Shown here: piece after piece, positions 60,236 through 64,000 of the stretch
Numbering within the stretch: the stretch's first letter is position 1
Layout of the letters: the number at the start of each line of letters is the position of its first letter
Source of the DNA: Verrucomicrobiales bacterium
GTDB lineage: Bacteria; Verrucomicrobiota; Verrucomicrobiia; Verrucomicrobiales; SLCJ01
Direction: 5' to 3'
Assembly: GCA_024636835.1 (NCBI GenBank)
Contig: JAGXGH010000004.1
Span: forward strand, 1 to 64,000
Length of the DNA stretch: 64,000 nt
Position numbers and translations under genes: made by a program
Notes under the pieces: model-generated
Seen by the model: only the letters and a program-made list of their open reading frames with translations
The model's database searches: none
Told to the model about the DNA's origin: nothing

Positions 60236-61042
60236 TTATTTTCCGCCGCCGAATGAACTGCGTCCGGACGAACCGCCTGATGAGCGACCGAACCCACCGG
60301 AACCCACCGACTTGCCGCTGCGCGTGGAAAAGCTCTTTTGCGATTTCGTGGGGTTGGAGACGATGCGGGCTCGGGCAGCCTGTTTTGTTGCGTTAGGCGA
60401 GGATACTTTAGGTGGTGTGCTACCGCCGGATTGAAATGACCGTCCCGGATAGCGACTCGAAACATTTCTCTGATAGGTGGTGTCATTTTGTCGTGACCAT
60501 CCGCCGCCATAATGACCTGGATAGGAGTTGTAGCCGTAAGGAGAAGAATAGTTATTATGTCTGGAGAAGATATATCCGAGCAACAGTGCATCCGTGAGTC
60601 CAAAGGATGACCGGTAGTGGGTATTGTTGCCATAAAGCGAGGAGTTGCCTCGGGTGTGCATTGTTGCTTGATTGCCCTCTTTGACGAACTCAATCGTGGC
60701 GATCTCTTGGACTTCGCCTGGGGTGAGTTCCGTCGTCAACGAAAACCCGCGGGTGTCGCCAGAGCCGTATTCGGTCACCTTGATGTAATCCACCTTGCCG
60801 TCGTCATTTAGATCGATGTTGTTTACTCCAGTGCCCTTAGTGTTGAGCTTTTCCTCGAGATCAGCAGCATTCTTGCTGGACTTAGCCAAGTCGGAGACGG
60901 CTTTCAGATCCAGCCCTTTGGCAAACTCTTGGGCAATTACATCTGTGGTCACCTTGTTGCGGCTTTTGCCACAGGTGCCCATCATCGCGAAGACGAAAAT
61001 TATTCCGAAGACGGCGGCGCCTATTTTCATGAGTGCGTTCAT
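60236..61042 (-). CDS. Exported protein with EF-hand-like loop and Gly/Ser-rich tail
   Basis: 268 residues. N-terminal signal or lipobox-like segment (AAVFGIIFVFAMMGTCG), a Ca-type loop DLNDDGKVDYIKV near residue 77, a middle region with Tyr/Asn repeats (YSSPYGYNSYPGHYGGGW) and a low-complexity tail (SGGFGRSSGGSSGRSSFGGG). Layout recalls YgiB/YjfM (DUF1190) lipoproteins encoded beside yjfL, but I cannot show homology. Overlap and order support membership in the PspA block. Confidence 0.55.
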   Translation of the reverse strand: MNALMKIGAAVFGIIFVFAMMGTCGKSRNKVTTDVIAQEFAKGLDLKAVSDLAKSSKNAADLEEKLNTKGTGVNNIDLNDDGKVDYIKVTEYGSGDTRGFSLTTELTPGEVQEIATIEFVKEGNQATMHTRGNSSLYGNNTHYRSSFGLTDALLLGYIFSRHNNYSSPYGYNSYPGHYGGGWSRQNDTTYQRNVSSRYPGRSFQSGGSTPPKVSSPNATKQAARARIVSNPTKSQKSFSTRSGKSVGSGGFGRSSGGSSGRSSFGGGK

Positions 61043-61063
61043 GAAAATATAGCTAACACATCA

Positions 61064-62755
61064 TTATCGAGTTTGCCAACCCTCAAGGTAATGTTGGTAG
61101 ATTTTTGGTTCTGTTAGTGAGGTGATGTCATCGTAATGAGTCTCTAATTGCTGCTTGCCAAACTCCAATGACGCGCGAATCAATCCAGGCGTAAGGTAGC
61201 GGGTTGGTGCCTGAATCTTCTCGATGGCGCGTAGTCTTGCGGCCACGGCATGTTCATCGGGCCCCGTGTTTTTCCAAGCGAGCCACCACCCCCATTCGCC
61301 GAACGATGGCACGTTGTCGTGGTATGGCAGCGCGTGAAAGCCGGACGCGGACAGCGTCCGCCCAACACAAAGAAATGCTTCCTTCGCGTGGACCGGAGAC
61401 CCACTCTGCTGGACCAGCATTCCGCCTGGATTAAGATGGGTTTTTAGCGACTCATAGAATGGTCTGCCGTAGAGCTTCGCCAGATCGGGGGTGGATGGAT
61501 CTGGGAAGTCCAGGATGATCACGTCGTAGGCTCCACTCGCACTGCGAACGAAGCTTGCCGCATCAATATTCAAAATATGAAGTTCGGCGACGGCTTCAGA
61601 TTTCGGGCGAGCGATGCGGCGCTGATGCGGTTCGACCAGAGTGAAGGTTTCACCGTCGGAAATTCCATCGCCCGTGCGCAGACGAACGCGTGCATCAGTC
61701 AGGCTCCCCTTGTTGAGTGAAACGAATCCTTCGTCCTTGGCCGCCAGATCGGTCATCGCTGGATCGATGTCGACCAAAGTGATTGTCTCCACCTGTGGAT
61801 ATTTGAGTAGTTCACGCACAGCCAGTCCGTCGCCGCCGCCGAGCACCAGGATAGATGATTTCTCACTGGTGAGTTCCATGACGGGGTGCACCAAATTCTC
61901 GTGGTAGATGAATTCATCGGTGGAGTCGAACTGAAGGTGTCCGTTGATATAACATCTTAGCGTATCACGATGATCGCGGGTGAGTATGATGTGTTGGTAA
62001 GGCGTTGTTTCGGACAGCACGATAGGATCGCGGTAGAGCCGTTGCTCGGCTTTTACTGCGAGCGATTTACCAAAAACCAAGCCACCGACCACCAGCAGGA
62101 TGGCGATAATAAACTCAATCGAGATCAGGCGTTTCCTCGCCAAGCGATGACGGAAAATGAACCCACTGATTCCAGCCGCTAAAAGCGTGATCGCAGCGAG
62201 TACGAAACTGATGCGCTCTATCCCAAGAAAGCGCACCATGAGAAATGTCCACGCCAAGGCACCGAGCAGTGCGCCGATGTAGTCCATCTTTAGAACCTGT
62301 GCCAAATTCATTCGCATGTCCGGTTTTTCCGATTCGTTGAGGCGCATGATCACCGGGATCTCGAACCCGATCAAGGTGCCCACGACCAGTGCTAACAAAT
62401 ATTGTACGAAGATATAGAGGGCGGGCATTTCCGCAAAGGTCACGATAAGCAGCAGAGGTCCGCACCCGCCGAGTACGGCGAGCCATAATTGCGAGCGTAG
62501 CAACAAATCAGCGAGTTCTTTCTCGCCGATCTTTTTCTGAATCTCAGCGCCCAAGCCCATCGCGAAGAGCATGGTCGCGATCATGGTCGCCCATTGCTGC
62601 ACCGAATTGCCAAGCAGATCGGAGGCGATTTTGCTCAAGGTGTATTCATAGGCGAGTCCGCACCCACCAAGCAAAAACATCAGAAGAGAAAGCCAGAGTG
62701 GATTAACCTTCTCCTTTCCTTGCGAAGCGTCGACGTGCGTCTGAATATCGGACAT
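61064..62755 (-). CDS. Membrane-fused spermidine synthase-like protein
   Basis: 563 residues. About seven N-terminal transmembrane helices (GLAYEYTLSKIASDLLG, YIFVQYLLALVVGTLIG and others to about residue 215), then a SpeE domain with ENLVHPVMELT, ILVLGGGDGLAVRELLKYP (SAM loop), TLVDIDPAMTDLA, and the catalytic region VIILDFPDPSTPDLAKLYG. Such fused forms transfer the aminopropyl group from decarboxylated AdoMet; here speH, in the same gene block, can make that donor. It may use an acceptor at the membrane. Confidence 0.85.
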   Translation of the reverse strand: MSDIQTHVDASQGKEKVNPLWLSLLMFLLGGCGLAYEYTLSKIASDLLGNSVQQWATMIATMLFAMGLGAEIQKKIGEKELADLLLRSQLWLAVLGGCGPLLLIVTFAEMPALYIFVQYLLALVVGTLIGFEIPVIMRLNESEKPDMRMNLAQVLKMDYIGALLGALAWTFLMVRFLGIERISFVLAAITLLAAGISGFIFRHRLARKRLISIEFIIAILLVVGGLVFGKSLAVKAEQRLYRDPIVLSETTPYQHIILTRDHRDTLRCYINGHLQFDSTDEFIYHENLVHPVMELTSEKSSILVLGGGDGLAVRELLKYPQVETITLVDIDPAMTDLAAKDEGFVSLNKGSLTDARVRLRTGDGISDGETFTLVEPHQRRIARPKSEAVAELHILNIDAASFVRSASGAYDVIILDFPDPSTPDLAKLYGRPFYESLKTHLNPGGMLVQQSGSPVHAKEAFLCVGRTLSASGFHALPYHDNVPSFGEWGWWLAWKNTGPDEHAVAARLRAIEKIQAPTRYLTPGLIRASLEFGKQQLETHYDDITSLTEPKIYQHYLEGWQTR

Positions 62756-62836
62756 GTGGATTCATAATGGTGGTTTTCCTGTGATGCAAAGCCCGTCCGA
62801 AACCAAATCCGCGCGGCGATCCTCGAGTCTGAGGAA

Positions 62837-63163
62837 TTAACTTCCTCTTAATGACACTTCACAACCATTGCCGCCGGGTTCGAGATCGATGGTGAGGGTG
62901 TTTTTTCCAGGCTTGAGTAGTTCGCGGGTGATGGGTTTGAGCAGTAGATTGATGGTGCGTTTATCAATGCTCTCCATCTTATTGTCCAGGATGACAGTTC
63001 CGTTGAGTTGAACCTTCATCTTCTTGACCATGATATAAGTGAGATAGAGGTTGTCGATCTTTGTTATGTCGTCGACGTCGAACTCGCCGCTCAGGGTGTG
63101 GGCCTTGCGCAGAGTATGTTCAGGACCTGCTTTGAGAGTGATTAATGCCTCACCGACATTCAT
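62837..63163 (-). CDS. Small beta-rich domain, possibly C-terminal part of the DUF6288-like gene
   Basis: 108 residues. KMKVQLNGTVILDNKMES and LKPGKNTLTIDL resemble the jelly-roll or carbohydrate-binding modules that end secreted PVC proteins. No signal peptide. It starts 5 nt after the stop of the upstream gene and in a different frame, so it is either a translationally coupled partner or the tail of one gene split by a frameshift. A TGA in this frame at 63184-63182 limits the upstream extension. Confidence 0.5.
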   Translation of the reverse strand: MNVGEALITLKAGPEHTLRKAHTLSGEFDVDDITKIDNLYLTYIMVKKMKVQLNGTVILDNKMESIDKRTINLLLKPITRELLKPGKNTLTIDLEPGGNGCEVSLRGS

Positions 63164-63168
63164 GGTGT

Positions 63169-64000
63169 TTAGGGCACGCTCTCAAGTAGTGCAGCAGCGG
63201 ACTTGCCATACAGTGTATTCGTTTTCTTTGCCACTTGTCCAAGCCAACTGCGCGCACGGGATTGGTGCTCGATGTCGTCAGCGACGAAGTTGAACCCTTT
63301 CTCTCCTCCCCAGCTCGATCCTTTGGTCGCATCATGATACATCTTACCGAGCGCCAAGGTTTCTTCTGCAGTGGGGGCTTCAAGTGCGGCCTTGAAACCC
63401 TTGAGACGTTCGTCTGCTGGGTCGATCAAGCCCTCAATGCCGAGGAGTTGGTATTTGAGGGTATAGAGGTCTCCGCTTTGCAGATTAGCCTCCATGTCGG
63501 CGAGGGTGAGATCAATGCTGGTGAGGTTGCTTAGGGAGATGCTCTCGAGTTGCGCTGCGAGTTTGGGGACGCGTGGGAGCGGCGAGTTCTTGAGTTCTGC
63601 AGCCGCTTTGGCAGCGCCGTTGAAATCTTTGTCGCGGAAAAGATCCAGGGCAGGTTTCAATGCTGCGGGGGCATTGGCGGCGAAGACGCTGTCGCGTCGG
63701 CCAAGCATGGCAAGGCGTTCACTGCCTGCGAGGTAGCTCAGGGCGAATCCGCCGGTGTTCCACATCGGCCCGCTTTTGACGTAGTTGCCGGAGCCGAGGT
63801 CGCCTTCGCGTTTGTTCGGCATTGGCTGAGTCATGAATGAACCATCGCGGCGGCGGGCGAGATCGCGGTATGAGTGAAAGCGTTGCCAGAATTTTGTGTA
63901 ATTTTCACTACCGGAGAGTGAGGCACCAAGTGGTGACCATGTTTGGTTGAAGTAGTTGCCGCTGTGACCGCCTTCGAAGTTGATGAGATTGGAACTGGCG
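63169..64000 (-). CDS. DUF6288-like protein, 5' end outside window
   Basis: The frame is open to the window edge; 277 residues are visible. The segments NLINFEGGHSGNYFNQTWSPLG, FWQRFHSYRDLARR, GDLGSGNYVKSGPMWNTGGFALSYL and ERLAMLGRRDSVF (quoted in parts) resemble DUF6288 proteins of Planctomycetota and Verrucomicrobiota, large exported proteins of unknown function. The C-terminal part is helical (AAKAAAELKNSPLPRVPKLAAQLES). The start lies outside, so length and signal peptide are unknown. Confidence 0.65.
   Translation of the reverse strand, partial: ASSNLINFEGGHSGNYFNQTWSPLGASLSGSENYTKFWQRFHSYRDLARRRDGSFMTQPMPNKREGDLGSGNYVKSGPMWNTGGFALSYLAGSERLAMLGRRDSVFAANAPAALKPALDLFRDKDFNGAAKAAAELKNSPLPRVPKLAAQLESISLSNLTSIDLTLADMEANLQSGDLYTLKYQLLGIEGLIDPADERLKGFKAALEAPTAEETLALGKMYHDATKGSSWGGEKGFNFVADDIEHQSRARSWLGQVAKKTNTLYGKSAAALLESVP

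Noticed and set aside
1-64000. tRNA or rRNA genes
   Set aside because: No cloverleaf with a GGTTCRANYCC arm and no rRNA core sequence was recognised by eye; a covariance-model scan would be decisive.

Overview
The window reads as chromosomal DNA of a Gram-negative member of the PVC superphylum, most likely Verrucomicrobiota. This rests on lipid A genes, a diaminopimelate pathway, a PEP-CTERM protein, Tat-exported Gfo/Idh/MocA oxidoreductases, a MoxR-DUF58-BatA cluster, an AP2-like protein and a DUF6288-like protein. The phylum call is inference from gene content. There is no rRNA, no tRNA that I can recognise, no CRISPR array and no phage block.

Left part (1-16.3 kb): truncated glutamate synthase large subunit (gltB, minus strand); gamma-glutamylcyclotransferase plus class I photolyase; a tandem AP2-like protein; a plus-strand lipid A operon (lpxI, gnnA-like oxidoreductase, lpxB, degenerate M28-like membrane protein) followed by an HtrA protease; then minus-strand ptsN-type IIA-argS, a dCMP deaminase and a vapBC pair.

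A long minus-strand block (17.1-25.3 kb) is closely packed in the order trpA, dapF, dapA, dapB, folK, panB, pdhA, pdhB, pdhC. It joins lysine/peptidoglycan, folate, pantothenate/CoA and pyruvate dehydrogenase functions. pdhB is interrupted by an in-frame TGA but is otherwise full length in one frame.

The middle (25.3-45.9 kb) mixes housekeeping genes (proC, lspA, a HAD phosphatase, an HNH endonuclease, an exonuclease), envelope proteins (two TPR proteins, a glycine-zipper lipoprotein, a secreted DUF2927-like protein, a Tat-exported M15-like peptidase, a 991-residue TPR membrane protein), a sigma-54 activator with an altered receiver, and a RAYT (Y1 transposase). Its intergenic DNA is rich in repeats: a MITE-like element with 12-bp perfect inverted ends, REP-like double hairpins, a 221-bp direct repeat bracketing an AT-rich gene, and several other pairs.

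The right part (45.9-64 kb) holds the moxR-DUF58-batA-VWA gene set and a Tat-signal dehydrogenase, then a minus-strand envelope-stress cluster: a membrane-fused spermidine synthase, an EF-hand/Gly-Ser-rich protein, a double DUF350 protein, an unknown winged-helix-like acidic protein, a K+ channel with an RCK domain, a YjfI-like protein, PspA, AdoMet decarboxylase, and a TerB-AAA ATPase. Putting polyamine synthesis, a K+ channel and PspA together suggests a coordinated inner-membrane protection system. A truncated DUF6288-like gene closes the window.
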